Shown here: positions 22,549 through 30,035 of the stretch, one piece after another
Position numbering within the stretch: the first letter of the stretch is position 1
How the letters are laid out: each line of letters begins with the position of its first letter
Source: JACPPO01 sp965262505
GTDB taxonomy: Bacteria > Acidobacteriota > Vicinamibacteria > Vicinamibacterales > UBA2999
Direction: 5' to 3'
NCBI GenBank assembly: GCA_965262505.1
Contig: CBDHFM010000006.1
Coordinates: forward strand, 1-32,280
DNA: 32,280 nucleotides
Program-made: the position numbers and the translations under genes
Notes under the pieces: generated by a model
The model's input: the letters and a program-made list of their open reading frames with translations, nothing else
Told to the model about the DNA's origin: nothing
The model's database searches: none

Positions 22549-22557
22549 GACCCAGGC

Positions 22558-23973
22558 GTAGTGGAAGGTCGGTGGTAACTCCTGCCCGATCGTAAGGTCG
22601 ATCGGGTGCTTGTCGGAAAGGAGAACCACCGATGAAGAGAACGTACCAGGTTGTCACGAAGCCGTCCACGCTCAGCAGCCGCGAGCTCGCGGAGTTTCTC
22701 TCGAAGGACGGTCAGCTCCTGCTGCCGCTCGTCGAGCTCTTGGAGCGGGGCGAGAAGGCCATCGACGAGGTGATCGACGTCATGGGTCGGGCGACCGTCG
22801 AGGCGGTCCTTCGGATGAGCGCTGAGCAGCTCGCCGGGCCCAAGCGGCAGGGCCGCCGCGCCGACGATCGGGCGCTGTACTGGCACGGCAGCCAGCCGGG
22901 GCGCATCACGTTGAGCGAACGTCAGCTGCGCGTGGAAAAGCCGCGTCTGCGCAAGAAGACGGCGCGGCAGGGGGAGCGCGGCGAGGTCGCGATCCCGGCG
23001 TACGACGCGATGCAGCGCGATCAGCGCCTTGCCGGCCGCATGTTGGCGATCATGCTGAACGGCGTCTCGACCCGGCGCTACGAGACGGTCCTGCCGGCGA
23101 TGGCCGAGCAGGTCGGCATCGGCAAGTCGGAGGTCTCCCGTGAGACCATCGAGGCCGGGACGCGAGTCCTCCAGGACTTGGCTGAGCGAGACTTCAGCAA
23201 GGTCGACGTGTTGATTATCTACCTCGACGGGATCCAGTTCGGGAACCACCATGTTCTGGCGGCTGTGGGGGTCGACGAAGACGGGAAGAAGTACGTGCTC
23301 GGCGTGCGCAGCGGTGCCTCTGAGAACGCGACCGTGACGACCGCCCTGCTCGAGGATCTCGTCGCTCGCGGGATCCGCCCCGACCGACGTCGGCTGTTCG
23401 TCGTCGATGGAGCGAAGGCGCTCCGCAGCGCGATCGCCCAGGTGTTCGGCGCCGGCAACGAGGTACAGCGCTGTCGCAACCACAAGCTGCGGAATGTCGT
23501 CGGCCACCTGCCGAACGCGCAGCACGACCAGGCACGGGCCACCCTGCGCGCCGCCTGGAAGCTCGAGGCTAAGGAGGGCATGCGCAAGCTTGACCAGTAC
23601 GCCTCGTGGCTCCAACGCGACTGGCCCGATGCAGCAGCGAGCGTTCGAGAAGGCCTCGATGAGATCTTCACCGTGAATCGGCTCGGCCTGCCCGCATCAC
23701 TGCGCACGTGCCTCACGACGACGAACATCATCGATTCGACGCACTCGGGAATCCGGCAGCGCACACGTCGCGTCACCAACTGGAAGAACGGAGAGATGGC
23801 GCTGCGCTGGTCGGCCGTGGCCTTCGTGGAGACGGAGAAGAACTACCGACGCATCACAGGTTACGAGCATCTCTGGATGCTGAAGGCACACCTGGATCGC
23901 GACGACGACAACATTGCAGAGATGCAGAAGGTCGGATAACTTGTGTTCACCGTTGCCGCTGACTTTCTACTAC
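22558..23973 (+). mobile_element. IS256-family insertion sequence
   Basis: About 1,416 bp. The left end GTAGTGGAAGGTCGGTGG and the reverse complement of the right end, GTAGTAGAAAGTCAGCGG, are imperfect terminal inverted repeats of about 22 bp (22558-22579 and 23952-23973) around one transposase gene. No target-site duplication is visible: the flanks are GACCCAGGC and CGGTGGGAC. That points to an IS-mediated deletion or recombination after insertion. Confidence 0.85.
22632..23939 (+). CDS. IS256-family (mutator-type) transposase
   Basis: A full 435-residue transposase. It shows the mutator-type DDE core: first Asp in IIYLDGIQFGNHHVLAAVGV, second Asp in RRRLFVVDGAKALRSA, then the conserved CRNHKLRNVVGHLP block and a C-terminal RTRRVTNWKNGEMALRW. 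A good ribosome-binding site (GGAAAGGAG) precedes the ATG by 9 bases. The frame is intact, so the element may be active. The long minus-strand frame opposite it is a codon-bias shadow. Confidence 0.95.
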   Translation: MKRTYQVVTKPSTLSSRELAEFLSKDGQLLLPLVELLERGEKAIDEVIDVMGRATVEAVLRMSAEQLAGPKRQGRRADDRALYWHGSQPGRITLSERQLRVEKPRLRKKTARQGERGEVAIPAYDAMQRDQRLAGRMLAIMLNGVSTRRYETVLPAMAEQVGIGKSEVSRETIEAGTRVLQDLAERDFSKVDVLIIYLDGIQFGNHHVLAAVGVDEDGKKYVLGVRSGASENATVTTALLEDLVARGIRPDRRRLFVVDGAKALRSAIAQVFGAGNEVQRCRNHKLRNVVGHLPNAQHDQARATLRAAWKLEAKEGMRKLDQYASWLQRDWPDAAASVREGLDEIFTVNRLGLPASLRTCLTTTNIIDSTHSGIRQRTRRVTNWKNGEMALRWSAVAFVETEKNYRRITGYEHLWMLKAHLDRDDDNIAEMQKVG

Positions 23974-24227
23974 CGGTGGGACACTCTCTGGGCTGGACCC
24001 GTTTGGGCAACGGTGCGCTCCTCCGACAAGCCGCCGCCGAATTCTACGCGGTCCTCACCGCCGACCAAAACATTGCATTCCAGCAGAACCTCAAGACGCT
24101 CCCTATCGCCGTCGTCGTGCTGGTAGCCAACAGCAACCGCCTCGAATCTCTCGTGCCCCTGGTCGCCGGGGTTCTTCAAGCGCTCCACACTCTCCAACCA
24201 AGGACTCTGGTGAGGGTAGGCGCCTAA
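23974..24227 (+). pseudogene. DUF5615-type PIN-like toxin, N-terminus removed by the IS
   Basis: The C-terminal part of a DUF5615/PIN-like protein remains: HSLGWTRLGNGALLRQAAAE, then FYAVLTADQNIAFQQNL, LPIAVVVLVANSNRLESLVP and a final LQPRTLVRVG. The first 25 or so residues, with the catalytic DExxP-type start, are missing, and the frame now runs in from the IS end. No antitoxin is found next to it. It marks the right junction of the IS-mediated rearrangement. Confidence 0.8.
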
Positions 24228-24281
24228 CTGCTGCCGCTCTACCGGTGGTAGCGGCGGCTCCACAGAGCAACCACGTGAGCA

Positions 24282-24765
24282 CTACCGGTCGAGGTCATGC
24301 CACCGGCTGCGCATTCTGCCTTGGATAAAGCTCTCAATTCTGCCCTCCACGCGGTCCGGCCGGTCCCCGTCCTTCCGCTTCTGCTGAGCCTCGGTGTGGA
24401 TCAGCGAAAAAGTTCGTTCAACTCCCTCGTAACACGATTGGAGGCATCGATCATTCTGTTGACGTTCTCCAAAAGCGAGTCGTAGGCGTCGGTCAAGGTC
24501 GTGACACGTACGCCCAACTCTCCGATCCATGTGGCGTGTTTCGTCTGCTCCTGCGTGTACTGCCCGGCCAACTGTCGCACGTGTTCGCCCAAGCTCGCGA
24601 CCTGCGCGGACAGCTCTTTCTGCTCCTGCGCGTATTGCTCGGCCAGCTTGCTGTACTCGTGCGTCAAGCGCTCTTCGAACTCGGTCACAGGTCTCCTTCA
24701 GCCGCGCCCAGACCGCAGCGATCTCCCGCTCCAACCGCTCCACTTGCCGACGGTCGGCGTCCACG
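24282..24765 (-). pseudogene. mobA: mobA C-terminal fragment, decayed third mobilization cassette
   Basis: About 160 codons aligning with the end of MobA from cassette 1: GRTCHDLDRRLRLAFGERQQ, then IERTFSLIH-like and KRKDGDRPDRVEG segments are shared. The whole relaxase domain, oriT and mobC are missing beyond about 24765. It is much closer to cassette 1 than to cassette 2. The nested coiled-coil gene inside it is still open. Confidence 0.85.
24401..24688 (-). CDS. Nested coiled-coil gene (mobB position), relic cassette
   Basis: A 95-codon frame corresponding to 6390-6698: MTEFEERLTHEYSKLAEQYA at the start and NVNRMIDASN to RELNELFR at the end are nearly the same, with a shortened middle. 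The start is GTG with AGGAG six bases upstream. The frame has stayed open although the surrounding mobA has lost its relaxase domain. It might be expressed, or simply not yet have decayed. Confidence 0.6.
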   Translation of the reverse strand: MTEFEERLTHEYSKLAEQYAQEQKELSAQVASLGEHVRQLAGQYTQEQTKHATWIGELGVRVTTLTDAYDSLLENVNRMIDASNRVTRELNELFR

Positions 24766-24868
24766 ACGCATGGCCTTGGAGCCACCGGTGTTCTGATGAG
24801 CAACCGCGCCCCCGCTGGCGATCTCCATCCGTGCGCCGCGGGGCCGGCAGGGGCCACAGATACTGGTA

Positions 24869-24909
24869 TTGACCGGTACTCCAGGATGGCATAGGCTGTA
24901 GCCTATGCC
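24869..24909 (+). promoter_or_regulatory. Promoter and palindromic operator of vapBC
   Basis: TTGACC (24869-24874) and TAGGCT (24892-24897) are spaced by 17 bases as a sigma70-type promoter. The perfect inverted repeat GGCATAGGCT-GT-AGCCTATGCC (24888-24909) covers the -10 element. A VapB-VapC complex bound there would block transcription, the standard autoregulation of these operons. Confidence 0.7.
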
Positions 24910-24927
24910 AAATATACGAGTACCACG

Positions 24928-25170
24928 ATGACCGGACTCGAACGTCATGTCCGCTTATTTCGTAATGGCCGAAACCAAGCGCTCCGCATTCCCAGAGAGT
25001 TTGAGATCGAAGGGGATGAGGCGATCCTGAGAAAAGAACGGGACCGCCTGATCGTGGAGCCGGTTCGCAAAGGGCGGCTCCTGGCCCTGCTCAGCACGCT
25101 CGGCCCTCTAGACGAGCCGTTTGCGGCGGCGGACGACGATCTGACACCGCTGGACGATATAGAGCTCTGA
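24928..25170 (+). CDS. vapB: VapB-type antitoxin (AbrB/SpoVT fold)
   Basis: An 80-residue antitoxin. The N-terminal part (HVRLFRNGRNQALRIPREFE then GDEAILRKERDRLIVEP) is the swapped-hairpin DNA-binding domain common to VapB proteins. The C-terminus (LDEPFAAADDDLTPLDDIEL) is the acidic, intrinsically flexible toxin-binding tail. The stop is 2 bases before the toxin start, so the pair is co-translated. A palindrome overlapping its promoter fits autorepression. Confidence 0.92.
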   Translation: MTGLERHVRLFRNGRNQALRIPREFEIEGDEAILRKERDRLIVEPVRKGRLLALLSTLGPLDEPFAAADDDLTPLDDIEL

Positions 25171-25172
25171 CC

Positions 25173-25580
25173 GTGCCGCGGCGCTATCTGCTGGACACCA
25201 ACATCCTGTCGGATCTGATCCGTGATCCACAGGGGCCAGTGGCGCAGCGTATCTCCGCGACCGGGGAGAGCATGATCTGCACCAGCATCGTCGTCGCTGC
25301 GGAGCTTCGCTTCGGCGCCGAAAAGTCCGGATCCTCGACACTCGCCGATCGGATTGACCTCCTGCTCTCGGCGTTGGAGATCTTGCCGCTAGAGACCCCT
25401 GCCGACCGTCACTATGGAGCGGTCCGCCAGCAGTTGGCGCGCCAAGGTACACCCATTGGCCCCAATGACCTGTTGATCGCCGCGCAGGCGCTCGCACTGG
25501 ATCTCACGGTCGTGACGGCGAATGTACAGGAGTTTTCCCGCGTACCTGGTCTAGGGGTCGAGAACTGGCTATCCGAATGA
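25173..25580 (+). CDS. vapC: VapC-type PIN-domain toxin
   Basis: A 135-residue PIN ribonuclease starting at GTG. Acidic active-site residues are visible: D8 in YLLDTNILSDL, E in AAELRFGAEKS, D in GPNDLLIAAQAL, with a TANVQEFSRVPGL ending typical of VapC from the VapB-AbrB subgroup. It is expected to cleave initiator tRNA or rRNA when VapB decays. It is the third toxin-antitoxin pair of the plasmid and lies beside the relic repA and mobA, perhaps inherited from the third ancestral plasmid. Confidence 0.95.
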   Translation: MPRRYLLDTNILSDLIRDPQGPVAQRISATGESMICTSIVVAAELRFGAEKSGSSTLADRIDLLLSALEILPLETPADRHYGAVRQQLARQGTPIGPNDLLIAAQALALDLTVVTANVQEFSRVPGLGVENWLSE

Positions 25581-25852
25581 CATCTCGCGCGTGCGCGATC
25601 CTCCCGACGATCCACCGCTGCACCAGCGACACGCGGGCGTACCCAATCGACATTGCAGAACGGTGGTGCCAATCACGTTAATTCAGCAATACCGTTTCGC
25701 AACGCCTAACCCCTTGCAAACACGTTCGGGGCGAGGGCGTTGCACAACCGTTCCTTTACGCAACCCCGTCGGGCTTTTTTGCGCGTCTGGCCTTCAAGGA
25801 CAGTCACACGCTGCACGGCTGGTGCGGGCGGGCGCACGGTACCGAATCTTCG
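25581..25852. other. Intergenic region without a supported gene
   Basis: Contains an inverted pair CAACGCC (about 25700) and GGCGTTG (about 25736) and the T run GGGCTTTTTTG near 25770 that could end vapBC transcription, though no good stem precedes it. No gene is supported. Confidence 0.35.
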
Positions 25853-26126
25853 AACCTGGGTTCGTGCGCGGCAGGCTGCACAGTGCGAGCAGCCGCGCCA
25901 TGAAGCCGAGGAGTCAAGCTGGCGCAGGCGCGACGAGCGGCACCACCATGACCTGCCCCTGTCTTATCTGACCGGATCGGCTTCGCTCGCGCCAACGAGC
26001 TGCGTCACTTAGTCGAGCCGTGTGAAGCGCCGCGGCGGTGCGGTGGGCTATAGCGCGACCGCCGGGGAGATCGACTGCCTCGGCAACGTCGCTGAGAGGA
26101 ACGCACCCGTCTCGTTTACGCGGCAT
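25853..26126 (-). pseudogene. repA: repA N-terminal fragment, decayed third replication gene
   Basis: Starts MPRKRDGCVPLSDVAEAVDL, close to the intact RepA of module 2 (MPRKRDGFVPLGDVAGAVEL). Deletions break the frame, a TAA replaces the Gln codon in LDQVTQLVGASEAD, and about 50 foreign bases interrupt before FMARLLALCSLPRTNPG, where the copy ends. It is clearly non-functional and lacks any adjacent iterons or parA. Confidence 0.85.
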
Positions 26127-26139
26127 GAACGAGCTCCAT

Positions 26140-26598
26140 TTAGGCGCTCACCCTTACCCGTCGCGCCAAGATCCAGTGCGGAAAGAAAACTAACATGTCG
26201 ATCGCCATCACGATGCCCACCCTCGCCAGACTTTGGCCACCTCGTCTGCGTTCGGCTCGGAGCACGCTACGGTAACTCTCCTCCCGCTGGCTGGTGATCT
26301 CGTCCTCGGAGGACTCGGGTATCGAAGGGAGACCGGCTCGAATTGATGGAGGAATCGGTGGAGAAACGGCTCCGGTCATACTTGACCCTACGTGCATGCC
26401 TGGCCCTATCAACATAGGGAAGGCAGTACGGAATGAGTCATTGGACTGGTGCCGTTCGTGCTCGTACGCGTTCAGGGTGAACTCGGGAGAGGCGATCTGC
26501 AGAAGGTCGTGGAGACCGACGCCGAGGGCGATGACGAAGCAGAGCAGGGCCGTGAAACAGACGGCCAACCCATAGGTTTCAATAGATGGCTTTTTCAT
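26140..26598 (-). CDS. Hypothetical two-helix membrane protein
   Basis: A 152-residue protein with a hydrophobic segment near residues 9-31 (LAVCFTALLCFVIALGVGLH) and another near the C-terminus (VGIVMAIDMLVFFPHWIL). Between them is a Pro/Ser-rich, then Glu/Arg-rich linker. The arrangement suggests a membrane hairpin with a soluble loop. No family is recognised. Lower G+C than the backbone suggests a separate origin. Confidence 0.6.
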   Translation of the reverse strand: MKKPSIETYGLAVCFTALLCFVIALGVGLHDLLQIASPEFTLNAYEHERHQSNDSFRTAFPMLIGPGMHVGSSMTGAVSPPIPPSIRAGLPSIPESSEDEITSQREESYRSVLRAERRRGGQSLARVGIVMAIDMLVFFPHWILARRVRVSA

Positions 26599-26602
26599 GG
26601 AT

Positions 26603-27138
26603 TCAGGCGCGCCTCAAGGGCGGCGAGGTCTGTCCGAATGGCGGCGAGGTCTGTCCGAATGGCGGCGAGGTCAACCGCTCTGCAATGTTGATCGGGCACG
26701 CTTGGACTCGGACTACCGCTTCGGCGGGCCACATCTTGGCGCTTCCAGTGAATACATCAACTAGCACCATGTGTTCGGTTGGTTTCAGCTGCGGCCCGTA
26801 GGACTCATCCACGGCATCCTCGTTCGCCAGAATCAGCTTGCGTGCTGTCTTGTTCTCAGGAGTCCACAGTACTCGACGCGGTACTCTGAGAAAGGGAAGC
26901 CAGATTTCTCCAGCAGCCACTTCACGCCGTTCAGAATCACCAGGTCGGTCATTATGCGGTTGGCGGCCTCGAACAAGGTGACGTCGGGGTATGGCCCTGT
27001 TCCAGTTGGCTCTCTCTTTACCTCATGCAGCAGTTTTAGGCCGAGTTTCCCCTGAATCTTGCCTCCAACACTCGCGATCGCCTCAGAGTACTCGGCGAGA
27101 GCCGTTCCTACATTGCCGACGGTCAATCGTCGCTTCAT
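26603..27138 (-). pseudogene. Unknown gene split by a -1 frameshift
   Basis: The first part (26833-27138) starts MKRRLTVGNVGTALAEYSEA and contains FEAANRIMTDLVILNGVKWL then FPFSEYRVEYCG. There it leaves the frame; the continuation TPENKTARKLILANEDAVDE and LVDVFTGSAKMWPAEAVVRV is in the next frame down to 26603. One missing base near 26870 accounts for it. The combined product of about 170 residues is not a family I can name. It lies 51 bases downstream of the 27190-27999 gene and is probably in its operon. The C-terminal end reads through 21-bp tandem repeats. Confidence 0.6.
26619..26672. repeat. 21-bp tandem repeat, 2.6 copies
   Basis: Two exact units of GGCGGCGAGGTCTGTCCGAA plus T (26619-26639, 26640-26660) and a 12-base partial unit (26661-26672). 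The period is a multiple of three, so it adds seven-residue units (SPPFGQT) to a frame crossing it without a shift. Confidence 0.9.
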
Positions 27139-27189
27139 CGGCTGGCACTCCCGGATGGAGATCGTTGGCGGGGCAGGAGGAGCACACGG

Positions 27190-27999
27190 TCAAAGAACCT
27201 GGCTTCGTTCGTAGAGGTACCCGCCATCTCTGTTTCGAGGCACGTCGTCGCCAAGGCGATCACCTTCCTTAAGAATCCATCCGCTCCACGGGTGTCCGTC
27301 AGTTTCAACGAGCACCACGATATCAGGTTGATCACTTCGTTCCGCGAGAACCGGTGCGACGGCGCCGTACACGACGAAAACGTTCGAGAGTTGAAGGTCG
27401 TTCGCTTCGAGTATCAGTACGGATGTGCACTCGTCGCCCGCCCACGTTGCGAGCTTCGGGCACTTGGCATCGAGTGCGCGACGTACGCGCTCACGACGAA
27501 GTTCCTCTGGATCGCCCTCAATGTCCGTGTATAGGATGATGCGCGAATCATCCTTGAAACGCAGGTGTAGCCTCAGTTCGAACGGCAATACTTCGGAGCT
27601 TAAGGTTACCGTTTCACCGACGTTCAAGCCATCAACGGCCTCGAGCACGAGCCGCGTGACTTCTTGGTGCGCGACTTTAAAATTGACACGCGCAGCAGAG
27701 GTTTCCGTTTCGCGAACAGCAAGCGCGAATCGTCCGGGTAGGCGCCCGGCCAGTCTCTCCTTCACGGGTACGAGAAGACGCTCAATCTTCGCAAAGTTCG
27801 CGAGTTGCCCGTCAAAAGATTCAATCACCGTGTGTTCGACTGCGTAGCGGTGGTTCGGTGACTTCCACAATTCCTCGACTGCTTTGATGTCACGCCGCTC
27901 ATGATCGGGACGTTCGGTGAGAGTTATCTGCTCGCGTGTTCGCACCGAAACAATCTCGCGAACGAACTCGCACACATCGTCCTGATTGTCATGCTTCAT
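27190..27999 (-). CDS. Hypothetical protein with a nuclease-like EHT segment
   Basis: A 269-residue protein starting at an ATG with GGTGGGGAAGG just upstream; a longer start at 28074 lacks such a site. Near residue 30-65 it has RPDHERRDIKAVEELW then RYAVEHTVIESFDGQLANF. An Asp followed by E-H-T and a conserved Gln resembles divergent PD-(D/E)xK nuclease-like proteins on islands, but I cannot assign the family. The rest is alternating strands and helices with no membrane segment. It heads a two-gene operon with the frameshifted gene downstream. G+C is lower than in the mob genes next door. Confidence 0.65.
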   Translation of the reverse strand: MKHDNQDDVCEFVREIVSVRTREQITLTERPDHERRDIKAVEELWKSPNHRYAVEHTVIESFDGQLANFAKIERLLVPVKERLAGRLPGRFALAVRETETSAARVNFKVAHQEVTRLVLEAVDGLNVGETVTLSSEVLPFELRLHLRFKDDSRIILYTDIEGDPEELRRERVRRALDAKCPKLATWAGDECTSVLILEANDLQLSNVFVVYGAVAPVLAERSDQPDIVVLVETDGHPWSGWILKEGDRLGDDVPRNRDGGYLYERSQVL

Positions 28000-28225
28000 A
28001 ACCTTCCCCACCTCGCAGAGATCGAGCGGTAGTGTTTCGAACTGTGTGGCACGTCGGAGATCGCACCGCATCATTGAGGCGCTGGAAGCTGTAGAAACTC
28101 AGCGTCTCGTCAATGTGCGCTTCGACCCCAGTCGGTGAGTTTCGGATATCGCGTCGCCCAGCGTGATCGTCCGACACGACAAACTCCACACCGTGCAGCC
28201 CGCGTCGGGCGGCGCGCCGAGCGTC
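28000..28225. other. Spacer between the unknown operon and mobA
   Basis: No supported gene. It probably carries the promoter for the 27190-27999 gene; no clear -35/-10 pair stands out. Confidence 0.3.
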
Positions 28226-29554
28226 TTACCGACTCGGGCCACCGCGGTCCCGGCTGCGCGCAATCAGATTATCAATCAGTCCCTGCACGCGATCCGGGAC
28301 CCCGGGCGGCCGGGTCCGCGGGTGTTCCACCGCGGCGCGCACCGCCGTCAGCCCGCGTCCAAAAGCCGCGCGAGTTCGTTGTAGGCCTTGGTCACTTTCT
28401 CGACATGTGCGTTCAAGATGCCTTGCTGTTCGTCCATGTACTTGCTCCACTTGACGTACCCCTGCTGATCGGAGGCGCTCTGATCGGCTAAGCGCTGCAC
28501 TTGCTCGCCCAAGTGCGCGACCTGCTCCCCCAAGGTCTTGCTCCACGTGATATACCGCTGCTGATCGGCGCTCTGCTGATCGGCCAAGTGCCGCACCTGC
28601 TCGGCCAAGCGCGCGACCTGCTCGCTGAGCCGCTGCTGCTCCTGCGAGTATTGCTCGGCCAGCTTGCTGTACTCGTGCGTCAAGCGCTCTTCGAACTCGG
28701 TCATAGGTTTCCTGCAGCCGCGCCCCGACCGCGGCGATCTCCCGCTCCATGCGCGCCACCTGCCGACGGGCGGTGTCCCGCTCGGCGGCGTGCGCCGCGT
28801 TCGCTCGCTCCACGCGCCGCGCCTGCCGACGCTTTTCCCGCGCCGCGGCCCCGTCGCTCGCGCGGTGCCGGGACGGACCGAGGTGGATGTTCGGCGCCCG
28901 GCTCAGCTCGGCCGCTCGGTCCAGCTCGCCGGCCCGCTCGGCGGCGTCGCGCCGATCGGCCAGGCTACGGTGATCGATGCGCGCCTCACGGCCAGCCTGC
29001 TCGAGCGCCCGATTCGCCGTCTGCTCCCACGTCTGGCGGGTCGTGTCCAGCCAGTCCCCGGCCTTGGCCGCCCGGCTCTTGCGCGCCCCGCCACGCTCCG
29101 GGGCCGTGGGGTTGTGCCGCTTGAACCATTGCTCCGCGCTGCGCGCGATGCCGTCATGACCGCGCTCGGAGAACATCAGGTGCGCGTGGGGGTTCGCCCC
29201 GTCCGCGCCGCCGCGGTGGATCGCCAGCGTATAGGGCAGCCGCTCCCCGGCGCACACCTGCGCGGCGAACGCGCCCGCGAGCGCGCGCCGCCCACTCGCG
29301 TCCAGTTCGTGCGGCAGGGCGAACTGGATCTCGCTGTAGAGCCGCCCGTTGGCGCGCTCATGCGCGTCCGCCGCCTGCCAGTAGGCGCGCGGGTCATCCT
29401 CGGCCCACGCCGGCATATGCCCGCTCTCGCGGTGCTCCAGTTCGTCCCGGTCCCGCTCGTAGCGGCCATCGCGCTCGATGTAATCGCTCTTGGCCGCCGC
29501 CGACTGCCCGCCGGCGCGGGAACCGAAACCGACCTTGAGGTGATAGACCGCCAC
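28226..29554 (-). CDS. mobA: MobA relaxase, MOBQ/IncQ type, cassette 2
   Basis: A 442-residue relaxase with the same N-terminal domain as cassette 1 and RSF1010 MobA: GSRAGGQSAAAKSDYIERDG with Tyr25, ERANGRLYSEIQFALPHELD, H113 in YTLAIHRGG and the metal motif NPHAHLMFSER (H123, H125). The first 200 residues are nearly the same as in cassette 1, while the C-terminal half has diverged strongly and is Ala/Arg-rich. It also contains a nested coiled-coil gene. It would nick the oriT 34 bases upstream of its start. Confidence 0.95.
   Translation of the reverse strand: MAVYHLKVGFGSRAGGQSAAAKSDYIERDGRYERDRDELEHRESGHMPAWAEDDPRAYWQAADAHERANGRLYSEIQFALPHELDASGRRALAGAFAAQVCAGERLPYTLAIHRGGADGANPHAHLMFSERGHDGIARSAEQWFKRHNPTAPERGGARKSRAAKAGDWLDTTRQTWEQTANRALEQAGREARIDHRSLADRRDAAERAGELDRAAELSRAPNIHLGPSRHRASDGAAAREKRRQARRVERANAAHAAERDTARRQVARMEREIAAVGARLQETYDRVRRALDARVQQAGRAILAGAAAAQRAGRALGRAGAALGRSAERRSAAVYHVEQDLGGAGRALGRASAALSRSERLRSAGVRQVEQVHGRTARHLERTCRESDQGLQRTRAAFGRGLTAVRAAVEHPRTRPPGVPDRVQGLIDNLIARSRDRGGPSR
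28348..28704 (-). CDS. Nested coiled-coil gene inside mobA (mobB position), cassette 2
   Basis: A 118-codon frame inside mobA in another phase, starting MTEFEERLTHEYSKLAEQYS as in cassette 1, with CAGGAAACCT before the ATG. The middle contains an internal duplication of about 32 residues (RHLADQQSADQQRYITWSKT and QRLADQSASDQQGYVKWSKY), lengthening the coiled coil. Only the first 30 residues are close to the other copies; the coiled-coil character is kept throughout. Confidence 0.75.
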   Translation of the reverse strand: MTEFEERLTHEYSKLAEQYSQEQQRLSEQVARLAEQVRHLADQQSADQQRYITWSKTLGEQVAHLGEQVQRLADQSASDQQGYVKWSKYMDEQQGILNAHVEKVTKAYNELARLLDAG

Positions 29555-29587
29555 GCCAGTTCACGCCTTTAGTCGATCTGACGCGCG

Positions 29588-29625
29588 CCGTTTCTCGCAG
29601 AGAAACGGGAATAGTGCGCCCTCAC
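29588..29625. other. oriT, RSF1010/IncQ type, copy 2
   Basis: Identical to copy 1 over the hairpin (arms CCGTTTCTC/GAGAAACGG, 29588-29608) and nick region GAATAGTGCGCCCTCAC (29609-29625), and in the same orientation. The flank on the mobC side differs, while about 30 bases on the mobA side are identical. Confidence 0.9.
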
Positions 29626-29687
29626 ATATCGTTCGGGTTATTAGGCCGTTAATCGTCGATGCAGTATTTGAATAATAGACTGTGGCG

Positions 29688-30035
29688 ATGCTACTGTCTA
29701 TCTGGATGGAGCCACAAGACGAACTGCAGGAATTACTGGCCAGGCAAGCGGCCCTCACGCAAGAACTCGCGGCGAAGAAACAAGCGCTCCAGGAGGCCCA
29801 ACGCCGCCAGCGCACCACCCTCACCCGCCAGATCCGCCGCGCCCAGGCCCGCCTCTCCGCCGCCGACCGCAAGCGTCGCACCCGCCGCTTGATCCTGATC
29901 GGCTCCTACGTCGACAGCGTCAGCCAGGCCGACCCGGCGTCCATGACGCGGCTCAGGAAAGGCCTCGATGAGTTCCTCGAGCGCGACCAGGATCGGGCAC
30001 TGTTCGACTTGGCTCCAAAGGGGGCTACCGAGTGA
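29688..30035 (+). CDS. mobC: MobC-like mobilization accessory protein, cassette 2
   Basis: A 115-residue protein divergent from mobA across oriT. It has the basic coiled coil (EAQRRQRTTLTRQIRRAQAR), DRKRRTRRLILIGSYV and the C-terminal signature LDEFLERDQDRALFDL, closely matching IncQ MobC (LERDHDRALFGL in RSF1010). It lacks the extension present on the cassette 1 copy and so shows the normal length. Its stop overlaps the start of the next gene (GTGA). Confidence 0.88.
   Translation: MLLSIWMEPQDELQELLARQAALTQELAAKKQALQEAQRRQRTTLTRQIRRAQARLSAADRKRRTRRLILIGSYVDSVSQADPASMTRLRKGLDEFLERDQDRALFDLAPKGATE

Noticed and set aside
22549..22557. Target-site duplication for the IS256-family element
   Set aside because: Bases left (GACCCAGGC) and right (CGGTGGGAC) do not match at 8 or 9 bases.
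22389..23615. 408-codon minus-strand frame opposite the IS256-family transposase
   Set aside because: Codon-bias shadow of a well-supported transposase; no recognisable domain.
25700..25742. Possible integron attC site (GCCTAAC ... GGCGTTG) after vapBC
   Set aside because: The right core does not fit GTTRRRY and the stem is only seven bases; no integrase is present.
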